Assembly (NCBI RefSeq): GCF_900100945.1
Contig: NZ_FNCG01000004.1
Coordinates: 1-64,000, forward strand
Source: Mucilaginibacter gossypii
GTDB taxonomy: Bacteria; Bacteroidota; Bacteroidia; Sphingobacteriales; Sphingobacteriaceae
DNA length: 64,000 nt
Reading direction: 5' to 3'
Made by a program: the position numbers and the translations under genes
Notes under the pieces: generated by a model
What the model saw: the letters and a program-made list of their open reading frames with translations, nothing else
Database searches by the model: none
Told to the model about the DNA's origin: nothing
Shown: positions 16,756-24,433 of the stretch, in pieces
How positions within the stretch are numbered: the stretch's first letter is position 1
Layout: every line of letters starts with the position of its first letter

Positions 16756-18645
16756 ATGTCAACATTAGCAGTTCACGACCACGCAGGAGCCCACCACGAC
16801 GAACACGGTCACGAACACCATCATGACCAATCATTCCTGTCTAAATATGTATTTAGCATGGACCACAAGATGATTGCCAAGCAATTCCTGATTACAGGTA
16901 TTACGATGGCGGTTATCGCAATGATTTTGTCAATCCTGTTTAGGATCCAGCTTGCTTACCCTGATAAAACATTCCCGCTGTTAACAACTTTGTTGGGTCG
17001 TTTTGCACCTAACGGTCGTATCAGCCCCGATTTTTACCTTGCTTTGGTTACCATACACGGTACTATCATGGTATTCTTCGTACTAACTGCCGGGTTGAGC
17101 GGTACTTTTGCCAACTTATTAATTCCATTGCAGGTAGGTGCACGTGATATGGCTTCGCCTTTCATGAACATGCTTTCATACTGGTTCTTCTTTTTAGCCA
17201 GCGTTATCATGTTGTCATCTTTCTTTGTACAAAAAGGCCCTGCCAGCGGTGGCTGGACAATCTATCCGCCATTATCTGCATTGCCAAAAGCAATGCCGGG
17301 TTCAGGTGAGGGTATGACCCTTTGGCTGATCAGTATGGTACTGTTCGTTGCATCATCTTTAATGGGTGGTATCAACTACGTAAGTACTGTATTAAACATG
17401 CGTACAAAAGGCATGGACCTTTGGAAAATGCCTTTAACTATCTGGGCTTTATTCCTTACTGCTATATTAGGTATCCTTGCTTTCCCGGTTTTAGTTGCTG
17501 GTGTAGTATTGTTGATATTTGACCGCAGTGTTGGTACAAGCTTCTATTTATCTGATATCGTATTAAACGGCGTACAGCAACCATTTGAAGGTGGTAGTCC
17601 GATCCTGTTCCAGCACTTGTTCTGGTTCCTTGGTCACCCGGAAGTATATATCGTTATTATGCCTGCGATGGGTATCTCATCTGAGGTAATGTCGGTAAAC
17701 TCACGTAAGCCAATCTTTGGTTACCACGCGATGGTTTACTCTCTGATCGGTATCACTGTATTATCGTTTATCGTATGGGGCCACCACATGTTTGTTACAG
17801 GTATGAATCCATTCCTGGGTGGTGTGTTCATGATCACTACGTTGATCATTGCGGTTCCATCGGCAGTAAAAACATTTAACTGGTTAGCTACGCTTTGGCG
17901 CGGTAACATCAGGTTTACACCTGCTATGCTGTTCGCTATCGGTATGGTATCGTTCTTTATCTCTGGTGGTTTAACAGGTATCTTCCTGGGTAACGCTACT
18001 TTGGATATCAACTTACATGATACTTACTTTGTGGTTGCCCACTTCCACCTCGTAATGGGTTCGGCTGCTATATTTGGTATGCTTGCAGGTGTTTACCACT
18101 GGTTCCCTAAAATGTTCGGCCGTATGATGGACGAGAAATTAGGTTACCTGCACTTCTGGTTAACATTTATCTGTGCTTACCTGGTATTCTTCCCAATGCA
18201 CTTTATGGGTCTTGACGGTGTTCCACGTAGGTATTATGCCTTCACCGAATTTGCTTCAATGCAAAAATGGTTAACCATCAATACATTTGTAACCTGGGCT
18301 GCTATTATCGCCGCACTTACCCAATTTGGTTTCCTTTATAACTTCTTTGTATCCATCTTCAAAGGACAAAAAGCAACTCAAAACCCATGGGAGTCAAATA
18401 CACTTGAATGGACTACTCCTGTTGAGCACTTACACGGCAACTGGCCGGGCGAAATTCCAACCGTTTATCGTTGGCCATATGATTACAGCAAACCAGGTGC
18501 AGAAGAGGATTATATCCCTCAAACTGTTCCTTACTCGCAAACTATGAGCTCAAACCTTCCGCACGATTTTGAAGATAATCCTGCAGGTTTGGAAGAACTT
18601 AATAAGTTTACAAGTACGCTGAAAGCAAACGAACAAGTAAAATAA
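16756..18645 (+). CDS. ctaD: Cytochrome c oxidase subunit I (haem-copper oxidase, A-type)
   Basis: The catalytic subunit with low-spin haem a, haem a3 and CuB. The 629-residue protein begins with a histidine-rich cytoplasmic stretch (nine or so His within residues 7-25) before 'FSMDHKMIAKQFLITGITMA'. CuB ligands are H294 in 'FLGHPEVY' (with the cross-linked Tyr four residues on and the D-channel Glu of A1-type enzymes) and H343-H344 in 'WGHHMFVTG'. H429 and H431 in 'VAHFHLVMG' bind haems a3 and a. Twelve or more helices are visible. The C-terminal 60 residues are soluble and include 'NPWESNTLEWTTPVEHLHGN', usual for this clade. It lies between coxB and ctaA. Confidence 0.96.
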   Translation: MSTLAVHDHAGAHHDEHGHEHHHDQSFLSKYVFSMDHKMIAKQFLITGITMAVIAMILSILFRIQLAYPDKTFPLLTTLLGRFAPNGRISPDFYLALVTIHGTIMVFFVLTAGLSGTFANLLIPLQVGARDMASPFMNMLSYWFFFLASVIMLSSFFVQKGPASGGWTIYPPLSALPKAMPGSGEGMTLWLISMVLFVASSLMGGINYVSTVLNMRTKGMDLWKMPLTIWALFLTAILGILAFPVLVAGVVLLIFDRSVGTSFYLSDIVLNGVQQPFEGGSPILFQHLFWFLGHPEVYIVIMPAMGISSEVMSVNSRKPIFGYHAMVYSLIGITVLSFIVWGHHMFVTGMNPFLGGVFMITTLIIAVPSAVKTFNWLATLWRGNIRFTPAMLFAIGMVSFFISGGLTGIFLGNATLDINLHDTYFVVAHFHLVMGSAAIFGMLAGVYHWFPKMFGRMMDEKLGYLHFWLTFICAYLVFFPMHFMGLDGVPRRYYAFTEFASMQKWLTINTFVTWAAIIAALTQFGFLYNFFVSIFKGQKATQNPWESNTLEWTTPVEHLHGNWPGEIPTVYRWPYDYSKPGAEEDYIPQTVPYSQTMSSNLPHDFEDNPAGLEELNKFTSTLKANEQVK

Positions 18646-18663
18646 TTAATACTTATCTGATCT

Positions 18664-18773
18664 TTTAGGGTACCATCCTAATTTGAAGATTTGAAAATGT
18701 GGAAAAATTTGAAAATCGATATTTTCAAATCAATAAATTTTCAAATCTTCAAATTCAGAATAGGTACCCTAAA
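18664..18773. repeat. Nested palindromic element between ctaD and ctaA
   Basis: Three nested inverted repeats share one centre. The outer arms are tttagggtacc (18664-18674) and ggtaccctaaa (18763-18773). The middle arms are 19 bp, 18680-18698 and 18737-18755, built of aatttgaagatttg plus aaaat. The inner 24-bp perfect palindrome is at 18707-18730 around atcgat. The element occupies almost the whole ctaD-ctaA gap. It could attenuate transcription after ctaD or be a MITE-like mobile repeat. Confidence 0.85.
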
Positions 18774-18790
18774 TTTTTAGAACTATTTAG

Positions 18791-19849
18791 ATGAGCACAG
18801 CCAGAAAAAATAGGTTTCAAAAGATCAATATTACAACCATTGTTCTGCTCTTTGTTTTGATTCTTGCCGGTGGTGTTGTGCGTAGCTCAGGTTCAGGCAT
18901 GGGATGTCCCGACTGGCCAAAATGTTTTGGAAGGTACATTCCGCCTACTGATATCAGTGATCTGCCTAAAGATTATAAACAGAAATACGTAGCCAAACGG
19001 GTTGAAAAGAACCAGCGTTTTGCAAAAACACTTGATGTATTTGGTTACAGTGATCTGGCAAAACGAATACGCGAAGATCGTTCTATCCTTGTGCCTGAGG
19101 AGTTTAATGCAGGCAAAACATGGACTGAGTATATCAACCGCGTTATTGGTGCTTTATCTGGCTTTTTTCTTTTGCTTTCTGTTGTTTTTTCATTCAGCTA
19201 CTGGAAAACGGATAAGAGGATAGCCATCCTGAGTATTTTTAATCTGGTGCTTGTGGGGTTTCAAGCGTGGTTAGGCTCAATCGTGGTATCTACCAATTTG
19301 ATTGCCTGGATTGTTACCGTACACATGCTTTTAGCGCTGGCTATCTTAGCTATTTGTATTTACACTTATCATGTAGCACGGATTTCGGGTAAAAGTACTT
19401 CAGGGTCGTCACCTTTGGTTTACGTTATAACGCTTGCTGCACTGTTTGTAAGTATTCTGCAAATTGCTTTCGGAACCGAGGTACGTGAGAAAATAGATGC
19501 GGTTGCCAATCATTTTCAGGGAGGTTACCGTAAAGATTGGATCACCAATGCCGGCGAGATATTTCAACATCACAGGGATATAGCCATTTTGGTGTTGATA
19601 TTGAACGTTGCTTTGTTTGCTTTGATCCGTAAAGGCTTTAACAGGCATTCTATTCAGCAGCAGCTGATGAGTTTTACATTTTTAATGATCACGTTGCAGA
19701 TAGTAACCGGGATCTTGTTATCATATCTCGCATTGCCGCCTGTTGCCCAGGCTGCACATATTGTATTGGCGAGTTTAATATTTGGGGCACAGTTTTATTT
19801 GCTTTTAAATTTATTTCAGGGTGTTAAGGGTAGGGAGGTAAGCAGATGA
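18791..19849 (+). CDS. ctaA: Haem A synthase
   Basis: CtaA/Cox15 oxidises the C8 methyl of haem O to a formyl group to make haem A for subunit I. The 352-residue membrane protein has eight helices in two related four-helix halves. The first half starts 'INITTIVLLFVLILAGGVVR' followed by 'SSGSGMGCPDWPKCFGRYIP', the family signature with a cysteine pair in the first periplasmic loop. Later motifs include 'TWTEYINRVIGALSGFFLLL' (conserved Glu and Arg), 'WIVTVHMLLALAIL', 'IFQHHRDIAILVLI' and 'VAQAAHIVLASLIFGAQFYL', whose His residues are the expected haem ligands. The stop overlaps the ATG of ctaB by four bases, so the two haem-modifying enzymes are translationally coupled. Confidence 0.95.
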   Translation: MSTARKNRFQKINITTIVLLFVLILAGGVVRSSGSGMGCPDWPKCFGRYIPPTDISDLPKDYKQKYVAKRVEKNQRFAKTLDVFGYSDLAKRIREDRSILVPEEFNAGKTWTEYINRVIGALSGFFLLLSVVFSFSYWKTDKRIAILSIFNLVLVGFQAWLGSIVVSTNLIAWIVTVHMLLALAILAICIYTYHVARISGKSTSGSSPLVYVITLAALFVSILQIAFGTEVREKIDAVANHFQGGYRKDWITNAGEIFQHHRDIAILVLILNVALFALIRKGFNRHSIQQQLMSFTFLMITLQIVTGILLSYLALPPVAQAAHIVLASLIFGAQFYLLLNLFQGVKGREVSR

Positions 19850-20712
19850 AATGGACTGATTTTTCAAAATTGATCAAAACAAGACTTACTACCTTGGTGG
19901 TATTTTCGGCGTCGATATCATTTTTAATCGGAAGTCGCGCAAATGGCCATATTGTTTGGATTGATTGGGTAAAGCTTATTATAGGTGGTTTCCTGGTTAC
20001 ATCGGCAGCCAATGCTTTTAACGAAATCATCGAAAAAGATTTGGATAGGCTGATGAAGCGTACTATGGACAGGCCAATCCCTTCAGGCAAAATGACTACG
20101 GGGCAGGCATTGGTATTAGGTTTAGGCATGGGCATGGCCGGTACTTACTTGTTAGGCAGCTTAAACCTGTTAACCGGCTTACTATCTGTATTTTCGATTT
20201 TATTGTATGCATTTGCATATACGCCTTTAAAACGCAAATCGGGTATTGCAGCAGTTTTTGTTGGCGCTATCCCCGGAGCGTTGCCGCCGCTTATAGGCTA
20301 TGTAGCTGCGCAGGTTCACGGTAGGATAGACGAAATAGCCTTAATCTTATTCTCTATCCAGTTTATCTGGCAGTTTGTCCATTTCTGGGCTATTGCCTGG
20401 GTTTTGGATGATGATTACAAGCTCGCAGGTTTTCGCTTGTTGCCGTCAGGTAAAAGAGATTTAACAAGTGCGGTAATTACGTTTATATTTGCCATCGTTT
20501 TATTACCCGTAAGTTTATTGCCAACCTTTTACGGTTATGGTGGTTACTGGGTAGGCGGTGTATCGCTGATATGCAGCTTAATATTTTTATATCAGTCATT
20601 TATGCTGTTACGTACCCGGCAAATACCCGAGGCTCGTAAATTAATGTTCGGCTCGTTTTTTTACCTGCCGGTAGTTCAGATAATGTTTTTAGTAGATTTT
20701 ATAGTTAAGTGA
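19846..20712 (+). CDS. ctaB: Protohaem IX farnesyltransferase (haem O synthase)
   Basis: CtaB/Cox10 attaches farnesyl to protohaem, giving haem O, the substrate of CtaA. The 288-residue UbiA-superfamily protein has about eight or nine helices. The first Asp-rich prenyl-diphosphate site is 'AANAFNEIIEKDLDRLMKRT', followed by 'MDRPIPSGKMTTGQALVLG'. The second conserved loop is 'WAIAWVLDDDYKLAGFRLLP'. Both are diagnostic. It starts inside the last codons of ctaA and its stop nearly touches the next start (one base between), so ctaA-ctaB-cox3a form a tight block. Confidence 0.96.
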   Translation: MKWTDFSKLIKTRLTTLVVFSASISFLIGSRANGHIVWIDWVKLIIGGFLVTSAANAFNEIIEKDLDRLMKRTMDRPIPSGKMTTGQALVLGLGMGMAGTYLLGSLNLLTGLLSVFSILLYAFAYTPLKRKSGIAAVFVGAIPGALPPLIGYVAAQVHGRIDEIALILFSIQFIWQFVHFWAIAWVLDDDYKLAGFRLLPSGKRDLTSAVITFIFAIVLLPVSLLPTFYGYGGYWVGGVSLICSLIFLYQSFMLLRTRQIPEARKLMFGSFFYLPVVQIMFLVDFIVK

Positions 20713-20713
20713 G

Positions 20714-21298
20714 ATGATGGCAAGGATGGAACAAGATAACGACAGGCTGAACCTTGGTGCCAAAAAGTTTAATATGTGGATCTTCATATTCACATCATTT
20801 ATGCTTTTTGCAGCTTTTACCAGCGGCTTTATCGTTTATTCGGGAGGCAGCGGGCACGGTTTAAATGTGATCATGCCGCAGTCGTTTTTGTATAGCACTA
20901 TTGTTATAGTGTTAAGCAGCGGCTCGTTGTTTTTAGCGTCAAAGGCTGCCAAGGCGTTGCAGTTTGACAAACAGAAGCTGTATTTATGGATCACATTGGG
21001 CTTAGGGCTGGCTTTTTTTGCCTTACAGATCTATGCCTGCTATGTGTTAACCTTCAAAATGCAGATCTATTTTGTTGATCCTAATGCTTCACGCTCCTTT
21101 GTTTATGTTTTTGTTGGCGCGCATTTGGTACACATTTTTGCGGCGCTGTTATTGCTAATAAATACACTTATAGGTACATACCGTAATATCCCCCAGGTAA
21201 GGAATATGTTTAAGATGGAATTAACTTCCATTTTCTGGCATTTTCTCGATATTATATGGATTTATCTCTATGTTTTTTTACTTTTGAATCATAATTAA
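20714..21298 (+). CDS. Cytochrome c oxidase subunit III family protein, first copy (five-helix form)
   Basis: This 194-residue membrane protein belongs to the subunit III family in its shorter five-helix form. It begins 'MMARMEQDNDRLNLGAKKFN' and 'MWIFIFTSFMLFAAFTSGFI'. Late motifs are 'SFVYVFVGAHLVHIFAALLL' and 'ELTSIFWHFLDIIWIYLYVF', where the His residues of the last two helices are typical. Subunit III stabilises the oxidase and its proton uptake path. A second, fuller subunit III gene begins 21 bp downstream. Bacteroidota oxidase operons commonly hold two such genes. It starts one base after the ctaB stop. Confidence 0.9.
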   Translation: MMARMEQDNDRLNLGAKKFNMWIFIFTSFMLFAAFTSGFIVYSGGSGHGLNVIMPQSFLYSTIVIVLSSGSLFLASKAAKALQFDKQKLYLWITLGLGLAFFALQIYACYVLTFKMQIYFVDPNASRSFVYVFVGAHLVHIFAALLLLINTLIGTYRNIPQVRNMFKMELTSIFWHFLDIIWIYLYVFLLLNHN

Positions 21299-21319
21299 TA
21301 CACCCATAGATTAGTACAG

Positions 21320-22039
21320 ATGAGTACAACAGTTTCACAAATTGACGAAGTAAAAACTTCGCCCTGGTCGGGAGGAAGATCCCCGTTCAACGTGGAGTAC
21401 GGAAAAATAATGATGTGGTTTTTCCTCCTTTCGGATGCATTTACCTTTTCATCGTTATTGATAGCTTACGGTTCATTGCGTTTCAGCGCAAGCGTATGGC
21501 CAGGTGCGGATAAGGTTTTTCAATCAGTACCCGGATTAGTTGATCACGGTGCACCATTGGTGTTTGTGGGTTTAATGACCTTCATCCTCATTGCAAGTTC
21601 TGTTACTATGGTATTGGCTGTAGAGGCGGGCCATCGTAATGCTAAAAAAGAGGTAGTAGGTTGGATGATAGCTACAGTGATAGGCGGTTTCATGTTCCTT
21701 GGTTGCCAGGCTTTGGAATGGGGACATTTACACCATGAAGGTTTCTGGTGGGGAAGTGTTCCGCCTGCCGAAGAACTTAAAAAGTTATTTACCGGCGGCA
21801 CCGAAGCTGTGCAACATATGACTTCGCAGGAGTTTGCTAACTTGTTCTTTACTATCACAGGTTTCCACGGTTTCCACGTATTTACAGGTGTTATTATCAA
21901 CATTATTATTACGGTAAACGTGTTAATGGGCACATACGAAAAACGAGGCAGTTATTTAATGGTTGAAAAGGTTGGTTTGTACTGGCACTTTGTAGACCTT
22001 GTTTGGGTATTCGTATTTACATTCTTTTACTTAGTTTAA
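21320..22039 (+). CDS. Cytochrome c oxidase subunit III, second copy
   Basis: This 239-residue subunit III family protein is longer than the copy just upstream. After 'SPFNVEYGKIMMWFFLLSDA' (first helix with the family 'MWFFLLSDAFTF' motif) there is a periplasmic or cytoplasmic loop of about 30 residues. The insert 'HHEGFWWGSVPPAEELKKLF' precedes 'EFANLFFTITGFHGFHVFTG' (family His-rich motif) and 'KVGLYWHFVDLVWVFVFTFF'. The latter two match the conserved helix VI-VII region of CoxC/CtaE. It should assemble with CtaD and CoxB. The subunit IV-like gene starts 13 bp after it. Confidence 0.92.
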   Translation: MSTTVSQIDEVKTSPWSGGRSPFNVEYGKIMMWFFLLSDAFTFSSLLIAYGSLRFSASVWPGADKVFQSVPGLVDHGAPLVFVGLMTFILIASSVTMVLAVEAGHRNAKKEVVGWMIATVIGGFMFLGCQALEWGHLHHEGFWWGSVPPAEELKKLFTGGTEAVQHMTSQEFANLFFTITGFHGFHVFTGVIINIIITVNVLMGTYEKRGSYLMVEKVGLYWHFVDLVWVFVFTFFYLV

Positions 22040-22052
22040 AAATATTTATCAT

Positions 22053-22391
22053 ATGTCAGCAGAATCGCACGAAATTCATCACGATGGTGATCATGAAACC
22101 ATGAGCAGAAAGCGGATATGGCAGGTTGCAGGTATCTTAACTGTTATTACCTGTATCGAATTCTTTATCGCGCTTGTATGTGTGCCTAAAGGAATTCTTC
22201 CGATACAGTATGCCAATCCTGTATATATCGTTTTAACCTTGCTTAAAGCATTTTATATAGTTGCATATTTCATGCACTTGAAGTTTGAGAAAATGGGTCT
22301 CATATTGTCAATAGCAATTCCGGTAATATTTATAATCGGTTTAATCCTGGTACTTACAAACGAAAGCCACCACTGGGTTGACCTGAGGTAA
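22053..22391 (+). CDS. Cytochrome c oxidase subunit IV-like membrane protein
   Basis: The 112-residue product has a histidine- and aspartate-rich N-terminus ('MSAESHEIHHDGDHETMSRK') and three helices: 'VAGILTVITCIEFFIALVCV', 'PVYIVLTLLKAFYIVAYFMH' and 'MGLILSIAIPVIFIIGLILV'. The 'KAFYIVAYFMHLKFE' stretch is diagnostic of the prokaryotic subunit IV (COX4_pro) family. It is a small accessory subunit of the oxidase. Its stop codon overlaps the start of the SCO gene by one base (TAATG). Confidence 0.92.
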   Translation: MSAESHEIHHDGDHETMSRKRIWQVAGILTVITCIEFFIALVCVPKGILPIQYANPVYIVLTLLKAFYIVAYFMHLKFEKMGLILSIAIPVIFIIGLILVLTNESHHWVDLR

Positions 22392-23089
22392 TGAACAAGG
22401 CTTCTATATTAAAAAAGATCCTGATCCTGGTACTCATATTAGCGGTACCGGGATTTTTATATTATTTACTTACCGCTAAAGGTAAAAACAGGTATAAGCC
22501 CCTCGCTGTTTTTGGGCCAAAGTTGGTTGCCAAAACTGGGCATAAATTTCACGGCAAGTACATTCCTGATACCATCTACCACACCATTCCTGATTTTAAA
22601 CTTACCGATCAGGAAGGAAAGCCGGTTACACTGAACACACTGAAAGGAAAGATTTTTGTAGTTAATTTCTTTTACGCTAACTGTCCTACGGTTTGCCAAA
22701 CCATCAACAAAAACATGAGCTGGCTGGTGGGTACGTATTACAAAAACAAGATGGTTTACTTTTTAACCATCACAGTTGATCCGGAACATGATACTCAGGA
22801 AGTATTAAACAAATACCTGCAAACATTTAAGCCCGAATCAAACCGCTGGCTGATGTGCAGTGGCGATACTTCATCGGTTTACAACTTTGCCCGTAATGGG
22901 CTGTTTGTAAATGCTGCAAAAGCCGGTAGCGACTTTGTTTACAGCGATGATTTTGTACTGGTTGATCAGGAACACCGGATTCGTGGATATTACAAAGCAG
23001 CGGTAACACCAGAGGTAAACCGCCTTAACGATGAGATAAAAGTGTTGATAGCCGAAGAGCTTCGTAAAGTTGATAAGCCGTTATATTAA
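22391..23089 (+). CDS. SCO1/SenC/PrrC family protein lacking the usual copper-ligand histidine
   Basis: SCO proteins are membrane-anchored thioredoxin-fold proteins that deliver copper to CuA of subunit II. This 232-residue protein has an N-terminal anchor ('ILILVLILAVPGFLYYLL') and the thioredoxin-like body from 'HTIPDFKLTDQEGKPVTLNT'. The metal motif C98-PTV-C102 is intact ('FYANCPTVCQTINKNM'). The third ligand, normally His six residues before the conserved Leu of the next strand, aligns with Y184 in 'FVYSDDFVLVD'. A nearby His (H191 region, 'DQEHRIRGYY') might substitute, or the protein may act as a thiol reductase rather than a copper carrier. It overlaps the subunit IV gene by one base and precedes DUF420 by six bases. 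Confidence 0.93.
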   Translation: MNKASILKKILILVLILAVPGFLYYLLTAKGKNRYKPLAVFGPKLVAKTGHKFHGKYIPDTIYHTIPDFKLTDQEGKPVTLNTLKGKIFVVNFFYANCPTVCQTINKNMSWLVGTYYKNKMVYFLTITVDPEHDTQEVLNKYLQTFKPESNRWLMCSGDTSSVYNFARNGLFVNAAKAGSDFVYSDDFVLVDQEHRIRGYYKAAVTPEVNRLNDEIKVLIAEELRKVDKPLY

Positions 23090-23095
23090 TTTGCC

Positions 23096-23671
23096 ATGAG
23101 TGATAAATTTATAATCCGCTTTGTTGCGGGTGTTACCATATTTGTAATTGCAGTAGTTGTTTTGTTAAACAGGCACCTGATACCGGGCCCGGCTGTGGCT
23201 CCTGCTTTTACACCTTACCTGCCGATGCTTAATGCTGTACTTAACGGCACTTGTACCTTATTGCTTCTTTTGTCGTTATATCAAATTAAACAAGGGAATA
23301 TAACACTGCATAAACGACTTAACATTGTTACGTTCTGTTTATCGTCGTTATTCCTTGTATCGTATATCCTGTTTCATTACCTGATGCGTAACGAGATCGT
23401 TTACGGAGATCTTAACGGCGATGGGCAATTGTCAGCAGCAGAAAGGACATCTGCCGGTTTTTTGAGGACAATATACTTAACCATTTTGACGCCGCATATT
23501 ATACTTGCGGCAGCTGTTTTGCCGTTAATATTATTGAGTTTTTACCGCGGGCTGCAAATGCAGGTTGAAAAGCACCGTAAGCTGGTGCGCTGGGCTTTCC
23601 CGATATGGTTGTATGTTACCGCGAGCGGTGTGGTGGTCTACTTAATGATCCGTCCGTTTTATCATTTTTAA
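23096..23671 (+). CDS. DUF420 membrane protein with EF-hand-like loop
   Basis: DUF420 proteins are small membrane proteins found with cytochrome oxidase genes and are thought to help assembly. This 191-residue protein has five helices, starting 'FVAGVTIFVIAVVVLLNRHL' and including 'HKRLNIVTFCLSSLFLVSYI', 'TIYLTILTPHIILAAAVLPL' and 'HRKLVRWAFPIWLYVTASGV', with the family His residues. Between helices three and four lies D105-LNGDGQLSAA-E116. This loop fits the twelve-residue EF-hand calcium-binding pattern (D1, N3, D5, G6, L8, S9, E12). The loop should face the periplasm if topology follows the family. The insertion is not a general feature of DUF420 that I know. It sits six bases after SCO in the operon. 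Confidence 0.9.
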   Translation: MSDKFIIRFVAGVTIFVIAVVVLLNRHLIPGPAVAPAFTPYLPMLNAVLNGTCTLLLLLSLYQIKQGNITLHKRLNIVTFCLSSLFLVSYILFHYLMRNEIVYGDLNGDGQLSAAERTSAGFLRTIYLTILTPHIILAAAVLPLILLSFYRGLQMQVEKHRKLVRWAFPIWLYVTASGVVVYLMIRPFYHF

Positions 23672-23696
23672 TTTATAATTGGTTAAATTTGTACTT

Positions 23697-23975
23697 ATGA
23701 AACAAGGTTTTAAAGTTATCCTTTTTGTAATGGCCCTCGGCCTTATGCTGATTGCCCGTGAACCTGTAAAAGCTCAGTGCGCACAATGCGCTGCTACTGT
23801 TGAAACCAACGCACAAAGCGGTAGTTCAAAAACAAGGGGTTTAAATAACGGGATCCTATTTTTATTGGGTGCTCCTTATTTTGCTGTAGCATTAGGTGGT
23901 TACATCTGGTATAAAAAATACCGTCGTAAAGATGTTAAGCTTGAGATGCGCGGCGAAAAACTTAATCTGAATTAA
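23697..23975 (+). CDS. Small secreted/membrane protein with N-terminal CxxC motif
   Basis: From the ATG at 23697 this encodes 92 residues; a TTG at 23679 is a less likely start. A signal peptide ('VILFVMALGLMLIAREPVKA') would be cleaved near residue 26, leaving a mature N-terminus QCAQCAATVE with C28-x2-C31. A Ser/Asn-rich linker follows, then one helix ('NGILFLLGAPYFAVALGGYI') and a basic tail ('KKYRRKDVKLEMRGEKLNLN'). This gives a periplasmic CxxC on a short arm above a single membrane anchor. I know no named family. Position in the oxidase operon after SCO and DUF420 suggests a role in copper or haem handling, which is only an inference. It has 25 bp to the DUF420 stop upstream. Confidence 0.8.
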   Translation: MKQGFKVILFVMALGLMLIAREPVKAQCAQCAATVETNAQSGSSKTRGLNNGILFLLGAPYFAVALGGYIWYKKYRRKDVKLEMRGEKLNLN

Positions 23976-24028
23976 TAAGCAGCTGCGGGTGTTATTTGCC
24001 GCTTTTGTAACCTTATAAGATACTTATC

Positions 24029-24433
24029 GTGTCTCAAACACCAAAGTCATGGGCTATGCTTAAATGTAAATGTCCGCGCTGCAGGCGCGGCGATATGTTT
24101 AAGGGTAGCCCTTACAGTTTCTCCAATAAAATAAATCTTAACTGCCCTCATTGCAACCTCTTTTTTGAGATAGAGCCTGGCTATTTTTATGCCGCCATGT
24201 ACGTTAGTTATGCACTAAATGTGGGCGAGGCCCTCGGCATTGCCTGGCTTACTTATTTGGTTACCCATAACCAGGATTCGCCGTGGTTATATCTTGGTGC
24301 TATAATTTTAGGCTGTTTTGTACTTGCTCCTGTAAATTTCAGATATTCGCGTGTGTTTTTGTTGTATTGGTTATCACCCAAGATACATTACCAAAGCTAT
24401 TTAGATACCGATGATATACCAGGAAAGTATTGA
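24029..24433 (+). CDS. DUF983 protein with zinc-ribbon-like N-terminus
   Basis: The 134-residue protein starts at a GTG (24029), with an in-frame ATG at 24056 as an alternative. Two CxxC pairs, 'CKCPRCRRGDMF' and 'NCPHCNLFFEIEPGYF', form a probable zinc ribbon. Two helices follow ('ALNVGEALGIAWLTYLV' and 'YLGAIILGCFVLAPVNFRYS'). This is the DUF983 pattern, widespread in Bacteroidota and alphaproteobacteria and often near oxidase genes; its biochemical role is unknown. The last 23 bases overlap the start of the DUF2461 gene. Confidence 0.9.
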   Translation: MSQTPKSWAMLKCKCPRCRRGDMFKGSPYSFSNKINLNCPHCNLFFEIEPGYFYAAMYVSYALNVGEALGIAWLTYLVTHNQDSPWLYLGAIILGCFVLAPVNFRYSRVFLLYWLSPKIHYQSYLDTDDIPGKY

